DNA of 64,000 nucleotides from Mucilaginibacter sp. L3T2-6 (GTDB lineage: Bacteria > Bacteroidota > Bacteroidia > Sphingobacteriales > Sphingobacteriaceae), in the NCBI RefSeq assembly GCF_030519355.1, contig NZ_JAUMKC010000002.1, positions 186,001 to 250,000 on the forward strand, written 5' to 3'. The notes below the pieces were generated by a model. It was not told where the DNA came from and did no database searches. It saw nothing but the letters and a program-made list of their open reading frames with translations. The position numbers and the translations under genes are program-made. Below are positions 47,001-54,905 of this stretch, in pieces (positions within the stretch are counted from its first letter, which is position 1; each line of letters opens with the position of its first letter).

Positions 47001-48020
47001 AAGTACTTCGCTGCGGCGCTGTTTCAGGTATGCCGCAAATGAAAGATTGCTTTTAGGGTAGCTGCGCAAAGCCAGCAGGTTAACGCAGTGCCCAACCAAA
47101 CGGTAATTCTCGGTGGCGGGCTGCCCGGCGGCAGGCAAGCCTACAATAATTTCTTCCTGGCCGGTAAGTTGTTTTAAAAGAACTTCGAAGGCTACAAGCA
47201 GTGTGGTAACCAGGCTCACACCGTTGGCTTTCGCCAGTTTTTTCACATTGTTCGCCAGGGCGCCGTCAAGTACAAGGTCCTGGCGATGGCTTTTATAGGT
47301 ACGAAGCGGGGGGCGTGGAAAATCAGTCGGAATATCCAGCAAATGACCGCTGCCCATAAATTGATCAAGCCAGTAGCGTTCAGTTTCTTTGTTCAGTCCG
47401 CTCTCGTTTTGCACCATCAGGTCAAGAGAATACTGGCTGAATAAAGGGGGGGCAGGCAATTTAATACTTTCACCCTTTGCGTAAGCCGAGTACAATTTGC
47501 TCAAATCCTGCATCATGATACCTATCGACCAGCCGTCACAAATAATGTGGTGAGCAACAAAAGTCAGCAGGTGTTCGTTTTCAGTTAGCTTAAAAATTGC
47601 AGCTTTGAATAAGGGCCCGGTAACCAGGTTAAACGGCGTCATCGCTATCTGCCTGTTGTAGTCTTCTACAAAGCCCTTTTTTTCTTCGCTGGTTGCGGAG
47701 GCCAGGTCCTTATAGTCAATATCCAGCACCAGGTCTTTATATACGCAAATATTTTTTCCATCAGCGCTAAAGCATGTCCGGAGCGCTTCGTGCATTTTTA
47801 CCAGTTCCTGCAAAGCGCGCATCATGACATTTACATTGAACAAGCCGGTCAGCAAAAGGGAGAAACACTCGTTATAAGCGCAATTTGCCGGCGTACCGCC
47901 AATCAGGCACGATGTCCATATTTCAACCTGCGGTTCGGTAGCCGGGGCAATTAAAGCAATTTCCGGCCCGGCAAATGGGTCAAACTCTACAGGAGTGGTT
48001 TCAATCATAACGGTTTCCAA
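44001..48020 (-). CDS. NRPS module C-A-PCP-TE
   Basis: A 1339-residue protein. The condensation domain (about 20-460) has HHIICDG (157-163) and an opening PATEPQVEIW resembling C domains that follow aminotransferase domains in hybrid lines. The adenylation domain (about 480-970) has LYTSGSTGMPKG near 630. The carrier domain has GGHSL (S1022), and the thioesterase (about 1078-1339) has GYSFG (S1152), D1179 and H1313. Specificity residues D677, I678, L681, A721, I743, G745, V767, I775, W776 and K965 read DILAIGVIWK, nearest to glycine. It should condense the aminoacyl-ketide from the preceding protein with its own amino acid and release the product by hydrolysis or cyclisation. It starts 5 bases after the hybrid PKS gene. 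Confidence 0.93.
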   Translation of the reverse strand: METVMIETTPVEFDPFAGPEIALIAPATEPQVEIWTSCLIGGTPANCAYNECFSLLLTGLFNVNVMMRALQELVKMHEALRTCFSADGKNICVYKDLVLDIDYKDLASATSEEKKGFVEDYNRQIAMTPFNLVTGPLFKAAIFKLTENEHLLTFVAHHIICDGWSIGIMMQDLSKLYSAYAKGESIKLPAPPLFSQYSLDLMVQNESGLNKETERYWLDQFMGSGHLLDIPTDFPRPPLRTYKSHRQDLVLDGALANNVKKLAKANGVSLVTTLLVAFEVLLKQLTGQEEIIVGLPAAGQPATENYRLVGHCVNLLALRSYPKSNLSFAAYLKQRRSEVLDAYDHQLYTFGSLLKKLSIPRDPSRLPLVPVMFNIDMGLDDDVEFYQLHHKLISNPREYENFEIFLNIAGHEEAPTLEWSYNTQLFQPATIKKMMDSFEFLLQEVVKNPDVQIGKIQTLDSAEVNSLYARWNDTGCPYPDDTPLHTLITKQVLKTPDKIAITFGQQKISYKELDQRANQLAAILIKSGVNKGDKVAFSMDRCAEMVITMLAIMKAGGVYIPLDPIFPVNRINYMLEDSQAVVLITSQSYKGKYESKAKELVLEDEWTNIDKYPGSDPQVALNGNDLVYILYTSGSTGMPKGVQIYQHSLVNFLYSMQREPGITADDKLVAVTTISFDIAGLELFLPLLTGAEIVLVDAATAKDGRALLDIIKTEKATVMQATPYTWRIMLEAGWDKSSPIKAICGGEALPAELAERILHAAGSLWNVYGPTETTIWSTVKQVNDAGKITIGRPIDNTSIYILDKFLKPLGPGIPGEIYIGGEGVAAGYLNRPELTDEKFISDPFVNTPGAKMYNTGDLGRFLPDGEIECLGRVDAQVKIRGYRIETGEIEYQLVNTAGVKEAVVLAKPDSFGIDKLVAFVVAPGVENETTQTQAWKERLKDSLPDYMIPDNFVFLTEMPLTPNGKVDKKALGKVGVSRVDAGLGYQSPRTDVEKMVADIWTEYLGIEKISVFDNFFELGGHSLIAVQVMTRIEKETGKRLPLAALFETSTVEKLALMLEMDGKSITWDSLVPIKPKGTKMPLYMVHGAGLNVLLFNTLAMHMDDDQPVYGLQAKGLDGVEEPLGSIEEIAAHYIDSIMKQNPAGPYALAGYSFGGIIAYEMARQLEAMGKEVKVLAMFDTYAYRSPHHDPYLIKMAKRARFFKDKIKYALSSQGGIKETFADKKTALNRRAKRIWWRLRYGKEQKQEGFFGYSNKIDEMNNLAERRYQLKPYDIAVEVFRAETKTFYMDDFEYLGWKPYALKGVNIHPIPGEHNTIFKAPNDKKFAQVLQKCLDDAAKK

Positions 48021-48025
48021 GCTGA

Positions 48026-51000
48026 TTATTTTACTTGTAAATATTTGCCGGGGTTGTTGCTGTCAACTATAAACCATCCTGGGTTACCGTCCTTATCGCG
48101 GCCAAGCCTTGCACCGGGATATGGAGCTTCCATAAATGGATTAAATTCTTCTTTGGGTGCCTCAGCTTTTTTAGAAGGAAAGAAACCGGATTCTATCAAC
48201 TCATCTACGCTTTCCCGGAAGGCCGCAATGATAGCATCAACCTCGTCCTTTGTATGCGAAGCGGTAAGGAAGCAGGGAAAAAGGTCCCAGATATGGATGC
48301 CTTTGTTGCGCATCAATGTGAACAGCAGTTCGCCATAAGGCAGTTCTTCTTTGAATTTGATCTTCCATAAAGAACCGAATGATGGCGCATATAATGGAAT
48401 GCCTGTGCTCTCACAGATCGCATTCAATTCGCCGGCTAAGTAAGCGGTAAGCTTGTTTAAGCCTTCCTGAAGGGCGGGGCCCTGATCTTTCATGTATTGT
48501 AAAGAAGCTTTCGCAGCGGCCAGCGCTAATGGGTGCCTTACAAAGGTACCGGCAAAGTAAGTAACTCCGGCCTCAGGCTGTGAGTCATCACCATATTGCC
48601 AGGTACCACCGTCAAGGGCGTCCATGTATTTTTTGATACCCGCAATGGCGCCTATAGGCATACCTCCGCCTATTACCTTGCCATAAGTGCCCAGGTCGGC
48701 CTTAATGCCGAACATTGCCTGCGCACCGCCAGGATGCATGCGGAAGCCTGTTATCACTTCATCAAATATCAGGCAGGCGCCTGATTGCTCGGTTATCTGC
48801 CTTACTTTTTTCAGGAAGTCGATAGGATGAAAGTCCGGCCTTCGGCTTTGCACGGGCTCAACTAATACGGCAGCCAGCTCATGTGCACGCTCTGCTATGA
48901 TGCGCAGCGACTCCTCGGTACCGTAATCCAGTATCAGCATATTTTGCACCACTTCCGGCATAATTCCCGGAGCGGCAGGAATGGTTTTTAATTTCCTGGT
49001 TCCACGAACAATAACCTCGTCGTTAATGCCATGGTATGAGCCGCTAAACGCAACCATCAGCGTGCGGCCGGTAACTGTTCTGGCGATGCGCATAGCGCCT
49101 AATACCGCCTCAGAGCCCGTATTGCATACCGCTGCGCGATCGAAGTTGGTGAACTCAGCAATCATCCGGCAAACGTCACCGGCTAATACATGCTGAGGGC
49201 CAATTTCGTAACCATTTTCAACTTGTTCTAAAACTGCCTTTTTTAATACATCAACCTGGTAACCCAAAAAGTTCGAGCCGAACCCGTTCAGTGCGTCAAC
49301 ATATTCATTGCCGTCAATATCCCAAACACGGCTGCCTTTTGAGCGGTTAACCACAAGCGGGTAAACAATCTCTTTAGTTAATGGCCGGAAGCCGCTTACT
49401 ACACGTGGATCTGCCATGTGATCGCGATGCTCCTGTGTGTAAGCCTTGCTGCCTGGGGTTTTATCGTTATAGCTTTTGGTCAAATCGGCCAGGAATTTGG
49501 TTTGCTTATCGCTTAATCCCTGTACTTGTTTTTCGATGCGGGCTGTAGCTCCGAACGGCTTTTTAACCTCAACCTGTTCTTCGGCGGTAAGTTCGTAAAC
49601 TATACCGTTTTTGGCAGCCGGTGCTTCGGGAGCTGGCGCCACGGGTACAGGTGCAACCTGCACAGGGGCAGGAGCCGCAGCTTGTGGGGCGGCAGTTTGC
49701 ATCATAGCCAACTGGCTGGCCAGCATTTGTATCTGTTGCTGAATCATATCCAGGGCCGGATTAGTATTAGAAGCGGCTACCGGTGCAGAAGCTGCTACGT
49801 TATTATAAACGGGCTGGTACGCTGATGCGGCAGCGGGTTGGGACTGATATGCATTTGCTGGCAAAACAGTATCGAGATACGCGGCCAACGAGTTAATTGT
49901 ATTATATTCTTCGAATAGTTTCCTGAATGTGATAGGAACATTAAACTCCTTTTTAAGATTGGTGGCAATTTGGGTCAGTAAAAGTGAATCGAATCCAATC
50001 TCGATAAAATTCGTATGGATTGATGCGCCCTCAATTTCAATTCCGGAGGCATCTTCAAATAGTTCCTTCAACTTACCGGTTAGTAGTTCTTTTCTCATCA
50101 GCGAGTTTTGTAATGGTTTTTGGTCTTGTTCTTTTTGTATCGGTGCTACCGACATCGGTTCGGTAATTATTTTGTGTTGTTGTATCCCGTTAACCGGAAG
50201 CGGGGCGTCAAGCCAGTAACGTTTTTTATCAAATGCGTACGCAGGTAAGTTTAGCTTTAAGCGCTGCTGACCATGATAAAGTGCTTTCCAATCAGGCGCT
50301 AAACCATTCAGCCATAACGTACCCAACGCCCTTAATACGGAATAATACTCAGTAAGTGTTTCATTTTTTTCAAATCCTGGTATAACCGGTGTGTTTTTTT
50401 TGCTGATCTGTTGTTTTGCGAGTGTCGCAAGTACGGTCCCGGGGCCTACTTCAAGCAGTAGCCTGCCATCCTCTTCCTGCAAAGTATCCACGGCTGCAGC
50501 AAAGCGAACTGTCTTCCGCAGGTGGTTTGCCCAGTATTGCGGGTTGGTTGCTTCGGCTTCAGTCATCCAGGTGCCGGTAACGGTTGAGACAATCGGTTTT
50601 ACCGGCGGATTCAGCTTGACTGATTTTGCCACTTCCTCAAACGGCGAAACAATGCTATCCATCATCGCCGAATGGAAGGCATGGCTGGTGTGCAATAACC
50701 TGCCCGGGATTTCCATTTTCTCTAATTGGGCCGCAAATGCGGCCACCCCATCATCCGGACCGGCAACCACGCAAAGCTTATTGCTATTCACAGCAGCTAT
50801 TGATAAACCGGCCGGTAATATGGCCTGAAGCTTTTCTGCATCGGCACGTACTGAAAGCATGCTGCCTTTGGCAACCTCGCTCACCATTTTGGCACGGGTT
50901 GATATCAGCATCAATGCATCTTTCAGGCTGAAAATACCTGCAAAATGTGCAGCCACAAACTCGCCGATGCTATGCCCGGTAACTACCGACGGCTGTATCC

Positions 51001-54000
51001 CCCAGCTCATCCACAATTTGGCCATGGCATACTCCATTATGAATATAGCCGGCTGAGTATAGAAGGTGTTTTTTATTTCTGCGGCCGATGCTTCATCTTC
51101 AATTTGCGGATAAATGACATGGAATATATTTTTTTGCGGCGAGTCCTGCAGCAGGGCTATACACTCATCTACGGCGGCAGCAAATACAGGCTCTGTATCA
51201 TACAAATCCTTGCCCATATTGATATACTGTGAACCCTGGCCGGGGAACATGAATACTACCTCCGTAATGTTCGAGGTAAGATTTTTTACCGATAATGATT
51301 CGGCAGGGGCCTTAAGTTTTGCCAGCAATTCAGCCGAATTTGCTGCGATGACAAACCTGCGATGGTTAAAATCGGTACGGGTATTTTGCAGGGTAGCCGC
51401 TATGTCTGCAGCGCTAACCTGGGAATTATCTTCGATAAAGCCAGCCAGCTTTTGCGCATAGACATTAGTGCTGGTCTCGGTTTTGGCCGACCATGTAATT
51501 AAACTGAGGGGCTTGGGTTCACCTGTTTGCATAGGTATCTGCTCAAACTCCTCTAAAATAATATGAACGTTAGTGCCGCCCACACCAAAAGAACTAACAC
51601 CTGCACGGCGTTTCTCCGCAGCTTCCCAATTTTTCAGCGCATTGTTTACAAAAAACGGACTTTCCGTTAAGTTAATGTTGGGATTGGTTTGTTGATAAAA
51701 TAACGAAGGAACAAGCTTCCGATGTTGTAAGGAAAGTACCGTCTTTATCAAACCTGCTACGCCGGAAGCTGCCGTTAGATGCCCAAAATTGCTTTTTACC
51801 GAACCAATAGCGCAATACTGTTTTTGTTCCTGTATGCCGAATGCAAGATTAAGTCCCTCAATTTCTATCGGGTCGCCAAGCGGGGTAGCCGTGCCGTGTG
51901 CCTCTATGTAAGTTATGGTTGATGCATTCACACCTGCGTCGTTCAATGCCATGGCGATGGCGCCGGCCTGCCCCTGTGCGCTTGGGCCGCCAAAGCTGCC
52001 TTTATCAGCGCCGTCGTTATTAATGCCGATGCCTTTAATAATGGCATAAATGGTATCGCCGTCGCGCTCGGCGTCTTCACGGCTTTTTAAAAGTACAACG
52101 CCTGCGCCGTCGCTGAATACCGTGCCTGTTGCCTCTGCGTCAAACGGGCGGCAATGACCATCTTTACTCATAATTGAACCTTCCTCGTACAAATGCCCGC
52201 TTTTTATAGGCGAGGTAACCGAGGCGGCGCCCGCTAAAGCAACGTCGCATTGTCCGTCGCGAATGGCGCTGACCGCCTGTGCGATGGCCAGCGACGAAGT
52301 TGAACAGGCTGAATACACAGCAACAGCAGGGCCTTTCAAGTTAAGCTGGTAAGCGGTACGAGTCGCTATATAATCTTTCTCATTCAGCGTGCGCACGTTG
52401 AATTGACCGTATTGATCAACTTTCTCCGGGTGAGCCAATACGTTATGGGTAAAATAAGTATTGTACCCGCATCCCGCAAATACACCTACCGAACCACTGT
52501 ATTTCTGTGGCAGGTAACCCGTAGTTTCCAACGCTTCCCAGGCTATTTCTAAAAATACCCGCTGCTGCGGATCCATTAGCTCCGCCGAACGGGGGTTGAA
52601 ACCAAAAAAGGCCGCGTCGAATTCATCAGCACCGCTAATGACGCCCCTTGCTTTAACATAAGCAGAGTCCTGTTTGAGCAGTGGCGAGATCGATTTATCC
52701 AGTTCAGCATCGCTGAAAAAGCTGGTCCCTTCGCGGCCTTCGATCAATAAATCCCAGAATTCATCGATGTTATTTGCACCGGGAAAACGGCCAGCCATGC
52801 CGATGATGGCTATATCGCTATTAGCCTTTTTGTCTTTATCTTTTTTGAAAGTGAATGATGCCTGCTTACTATCGCCACCAATGAAGCCTGCCATGCCGCC
52901 AACTGTGGGGAATTGATAGAGCTTAGTGATAGGTATCTCGTAGCCAAATCGGTTTTTCAATACCGATACCGTTTTCATAGCCAATATCGAGTTTCCGCCG
53001 AGCAGGAAAAAATTATCATCCATCCCAACCTTATCCAGCAGCAACAATTCAACCCATACGTTACTGATGTTTTTTTCAATGATGGTTGATGGCGCCTTAT
53101 AAAGCACACTCAATTCCGGGCGTTTAATATCGGGCTTTGGCAGAGCTTTGCGGTCAACCTTTCCGCTGGTAGTTTTCGGGAATCCGGTAACCCAAACATA
53201 GGCGGAAGGCCACATAAAATCGGGCAGGTGTTGTTCGATGTGTTTGCGGACAGCGTCGCTGTCTTCAATGTCGTTAGCCGAAATCATATAAGCCACCAGG
53301 CGTTTTTGTCCCGGCACATCTTCCCGCGCAATCACAACAGCCTGTTTAATGTTGTCCAGTTGGTTGATTAATACCTCAATTTCACCAATTTCAACCCGGT
53401 TACCGCGGATTTTCACCTGCGTATCCCTGCGGCCGAGGTATTCTATATTACCGTCGGGAAGGTAGCGCGCCAAATCTCCCGTGCGATATATGCGGGTAAT
53501 TTTATCTGCCGATTCTTTCCATTCAACAAATTTTTCCGCAGTCATATCCGGGCGGTTCAGATAGCCGTCGGCAAGGCTTACGCCTGCAACGCACAACTCG
53601 CCGGTTTCGCCATAAGGAAGCTTATTTAATTCCTCATCAAGGATAAGGATTTCAGTTTCATCGATAGGGATGCCTATGTTCGGAAGCGGCTGCCATTGGG
53701 CCGGGTCACCATCAAGTTTTAATTGTGTAACCACATGGGTTTCAGTAGGCCCATACTGGTTAAACAGAACGCAACCGGGCAAAGCTGAAAAGAAACGAAC
53801 GACCTGCGGGGTTACTTTTAGTTGCTCTCCGGCCGTTATCACTTCTTGCAAACAGGCAGGAAAATATTTTTCAGCATCCGCCGCTTCAGTCAAATACTGA
53901 AGCACAACAAACGGCAAAAAGATACGATTAACTGAATAATCCGAAATATAGCGGAGCAGGCGGCTCGGGTCCACCCGCATATCCTCATCAACCAAAACCA

Positions 54001-54622
54001 AGGTGCCGCCGGTGGTTAAAGTTGCAAAAATCTCCTGAAAAGATACATCGAAAGTAAGCGGAGCAAACTGCAGTGTATTGACTCCGGGACCAGATATCGA
54101 CTCTTTTTGCTGCCATTGCAATAAATTAGCTAAAGCAGCGTGTCCCATTGATACGCCTTTGGGTGTACCGGTTGAGCCAGAAGTATATAAAACGTAGCAT
54201 GCCGATTTACTTTCGGCTATGCTTTCAGTATTTTTCGGATATGGTTTATCAGATGCTAAAACACTTATACCCAGCGATTCAAATAAATCTTTCTGCGCAG
54301 AAAGCGATAAACACAAATCGATTTTTGAGTCGGTAGCAATCTGCTGTAAACGTTCCTTCGGATATTCAGGGTCGAGCGGCAAATAAGATTTGCCTGATTT
54401 TAAGATCGCCAAAACACTAACAATAGTTTCAATGGCGCGATGCGTGCTTACACCCGCATTTAATGAATCAGGCGAAGCCGCAAGAATTGCTCCAGCAAGG
54501 TTATCGGCCTTTTCCGCAAGCCCTGCATAAGTAAGGGTTGTGTCACCGAAAATAATGGCTGCGGCGTCAGGAGTTTTATTTTTTTGCAGCTCAAATAGTT
54601 GATGTATCAGCAAATTGTTCAT
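48026..54622 (-). CDS. hybrid NRPS-PKS: A-PCP-KS-AT-ACP-aminotransferase
   Basis: A 2198-residue multienzyme. Loading A domain (1-500; YTSGSTGTPKG near 146); PCP (S545 in LGGNS); KS (603-1025; C773 in ACSTSS, H909 in EAHGTA, H948 in FGHLTA); AT (1122-1440; S1218 in GHSIGE, and HAFH 1314-1317, the malonyl signature); ACP (S1546 in GFDSL); an Ala/Pro/Gln-rich linker (1590-1675); and a class III PLP aminotransferase (1700-2150; K1982 in YGKVIGGG). No reductive domains are present. A-domain residues D192, V193, Q196, F235, I262, A264, Q289, V297, V298 and K488 read DVQFIAQVVK, near the proline code DVQLIAHVVK. Expected chemistry: load an amino acid, extend with malonate, then transaminate the beta-ketone to a beta-amine. 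The C-terminus (GARLGRDKDGNPGW, GKYLQV) matches the boundary at which McyE-type proteins continue into a C domain. Confidence 0.94.
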   Translation of the reverse strand: MNNLLIHQLFELQKNKTPDAAAIIFGDTTLTYAGLAEKADNLAGAILAASPDSLNAGVSTHRAIETIVSVLAILKSGKSYLPLDPEYPKERLQQIATDSKIDLCLSLSAQKDLFESLGISVLASDKPYPKNTESIAESKSACYVLYTSGSTGTPKGVSMGHAALANLLQWQQKESISGPGVNTLQFAPLTFDVSFQEIFATLTTGGTLVLVDEDMRVDPSRLLRYISDYSVNRIFLPFVVLQYLTEAADAEKYFPACLQEVITAGEQLKVTPQVVRFFSALPGCVLFNQYGPTETHVVTQLKLDGDPAQWQPLPNIGIPIDETEILILDEELNKLPYGETGELCVAGVSLADGYLNRPDMTAEKFVEWKESADKITRIYRTGDLARYLPDGNIEYLGRRDTQVKIRGNRVEIGEIEVLINQLDNIKQAVVIAREDVPGQKRLVAYMISANDIEDSDAVRKHIEQHLPDFMWPSAYVWVTGFPKTTSGKVDRKALPKPDIKRPELSVLYKAPSTIIEKNISNVWVELLLLDKVGMDDNFFLLGGNSILAMKTVSVLKNRFGYEIPITKLYQFPTVGGMAGFIGGDSKQASFTFKKDKDKKANSDIAIIGMAGRFPGANNIDEFWDLLIEGREGTSFFSDAELDKSISPLLKQDSAYVKARGVISGADEFDAAFFGFNPRSAELMDPQQRVFLEIAWEALETTGYLPQKYSGSVGVFAGCGYNTYFTHNVLAHPEKVDQYGQFNVRTLNEKDYIATRTAYQLNLKGPAVAVYSACSTSSLAIAQAVSAIRDGQCDVALAGAASVTSPIKSGHLYEEGSIMSKDGHCRPFDAEATGTVFSDGAGVVLLKSREDAERDGDTIYAIIKGIGINNDGADKGSFGGPSAQGQAGAIAMALNDAGVNASTITYIEAHGTATPLGDPIEIEGLNLAFGIQEQKQYCAIGSVKSNFGHLTAASGVAGLIKTVLSLQHRKLVPSLFYQQTNPNINLTESPFFVNNALKNWEAAEKRRAGVSSFGVGGTNVHIILEEFEQIPMQTGEPKPLSLITWSAKTETSTNVYAQKLAGFIEDNSQVSAADIAATLQNTRTDFNHRRFVIAANSAELLAKLKAPAESLSVKNLTSNITEVVFMFPGQGSQYINMGKDLYDTEPVFAAAVDECIALLQDSPQKNIFHVIYPQIEDEASAAEIKNTFYTQPAIFIMEYAMAKLWMSWGIQPSVVTGHSIGEFVAAHFAGIFSLKDALMLISTRAKMVSEVAKGSMLSVRADAEKLQAILPAGLSIAAVNSNKLCVVAGPDDGVAAFAAQLEKMEIPGRLLHTSHAFHSAMMDSIVSPFEEVAKSVKLNPPVKPIVSTVTGTWMTEAEATNPQYWANHLRKTVRFAAAVDTLQEEDGRLLLEVGPGTVLATLAKQQISKKNTPVIPGFEKNETLTEYYSVLRALGTLWLNGLAPDWKALYHGQQRLKLNLPAYAFDKKRYWLDAPLPVNGIQQHKIITEPMSVAPIQKEQDQKPLQNSLMRKELLTGKLKELFEDASGIEIEGASIHTNFIEIGFDSLLLTQIATNLKKEFNVPITFRKLFEEYNTINSLAAYLDTVLPANAYQSQPAAASAYQPVYNNVAASAPVAASNTNPALDMIQQQIQMLASQLAMMQTAAPQAAAPAPVQVAPVPVAPAPEAPAAKNGIVYELTAEEQVEVKKPFGATARIEKQVQGLSDKQTKFLADLTKSYNDKTPGSKAYTQEHRDHMADPRVVSGFRPLTKEIVYPLVVNRSKGSRVWDIDGNEYVDALNGFGSNFLGYQVDVLKKAVLEQVENGYEIGPQHVLAGDVCRMIAEFTNFDRAAVCNTGSEAVLGAMRIARTVTGRTLMVAFSGSYHGINDEVIVRGTRKLKTIPAAPGIMPEVVQNMLILDYGTEESLRIIAERAHELAAVLVEPVQSRRPDFHPIDFLKKVRQITEQSGACLIFDEVITGFRMHPGGAQAMFGIKADLGTYGKVIGGGMPIGAIAGIKKYMDALDGGTWQYGDDSQPEAGVTYFAGTFVRHPLALAAAKASLQYMKDQGPALQEGLNKLTAYLAGELNAICESTGIPLYAPSFGSLWKIKFKEELPYGELLFTLMRNKGIHIWDLFPCFLTASHTKDEVDAIIAAFRESVDELIESGFFPSKKAEAPKEEFNPFMEAPYPGARLGRDKDGNPGWFIVDSNNPGKYLQVK

Positions 54623-54669
54623 CGTTTCTTTTCTGCACTTCGGTTACGGGTGTACAAAAGTTAATTAAC

Positions 54670-54748
54670 CAGGGGTGATAAATTCTACTTAAAACTATTA
54701 TTCGATAAGCAAATTTATAAATACAGGGGTAACCAATTCTACTTAAAA
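54670..54748 (-). promoter_or_regulatory. two 25-bp direct repeats bracketing the NRPS-PKS promoter
   Basis: Copy 1 (54670-54694) and copy 2 (54724-54748) share CAGGGGT and AATTCTACTTAAAA and are identical at 22 of 25 positions; their starts are 54 bp apart, about five helical turns. The -7 element lies between them. The upstream copy covers the region where the -33 element should be, and the downstream copy lies in the leader. This arrangement suggests paired binding sites for a regulator on one face of the DNA. Confidence 0.6.
54710..54717 (-). promoter_or_regulatory. -7 promoter element of the NRPS-PKS operon
   Basis: The coding-strand sequence TAAATTTG fits TAnnTTTG. An ATTG lies about 16 bases upstream as an imperfect -33. 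It predicts a leader of about 80 bases before the ATG at 54622. Confidence 0.45.
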
Positions 54749-54891
54749 AATAATTACGATGTTATACGGGAGGCTTACAGATTTAGTTATGAGTTTTGTA
54801 AAGTATTAAAACATTGCTGGTTATACTTTTATGAAACATATCACCTTCAAAGCAGTTAATAAAGACTTTAATGCCTCCTGAATGTTTTCAA

Positions 54892-54899
54892 TATCTTTG
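54892..54899 (+). promoter_or_regulatory. possible -7 element just upstream of the TPR gene
   Basis: TATCTTTG fits TAnnTTTG and ends 6 bases before the preferred ATG at 54906. If used, the transcript would be essentially leaderless. CTTTA about 21 bases upstream is a weak -33 candidate. Confidence 0.3.
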
Positions 54900-54905
54900 T
54901 CCGCG

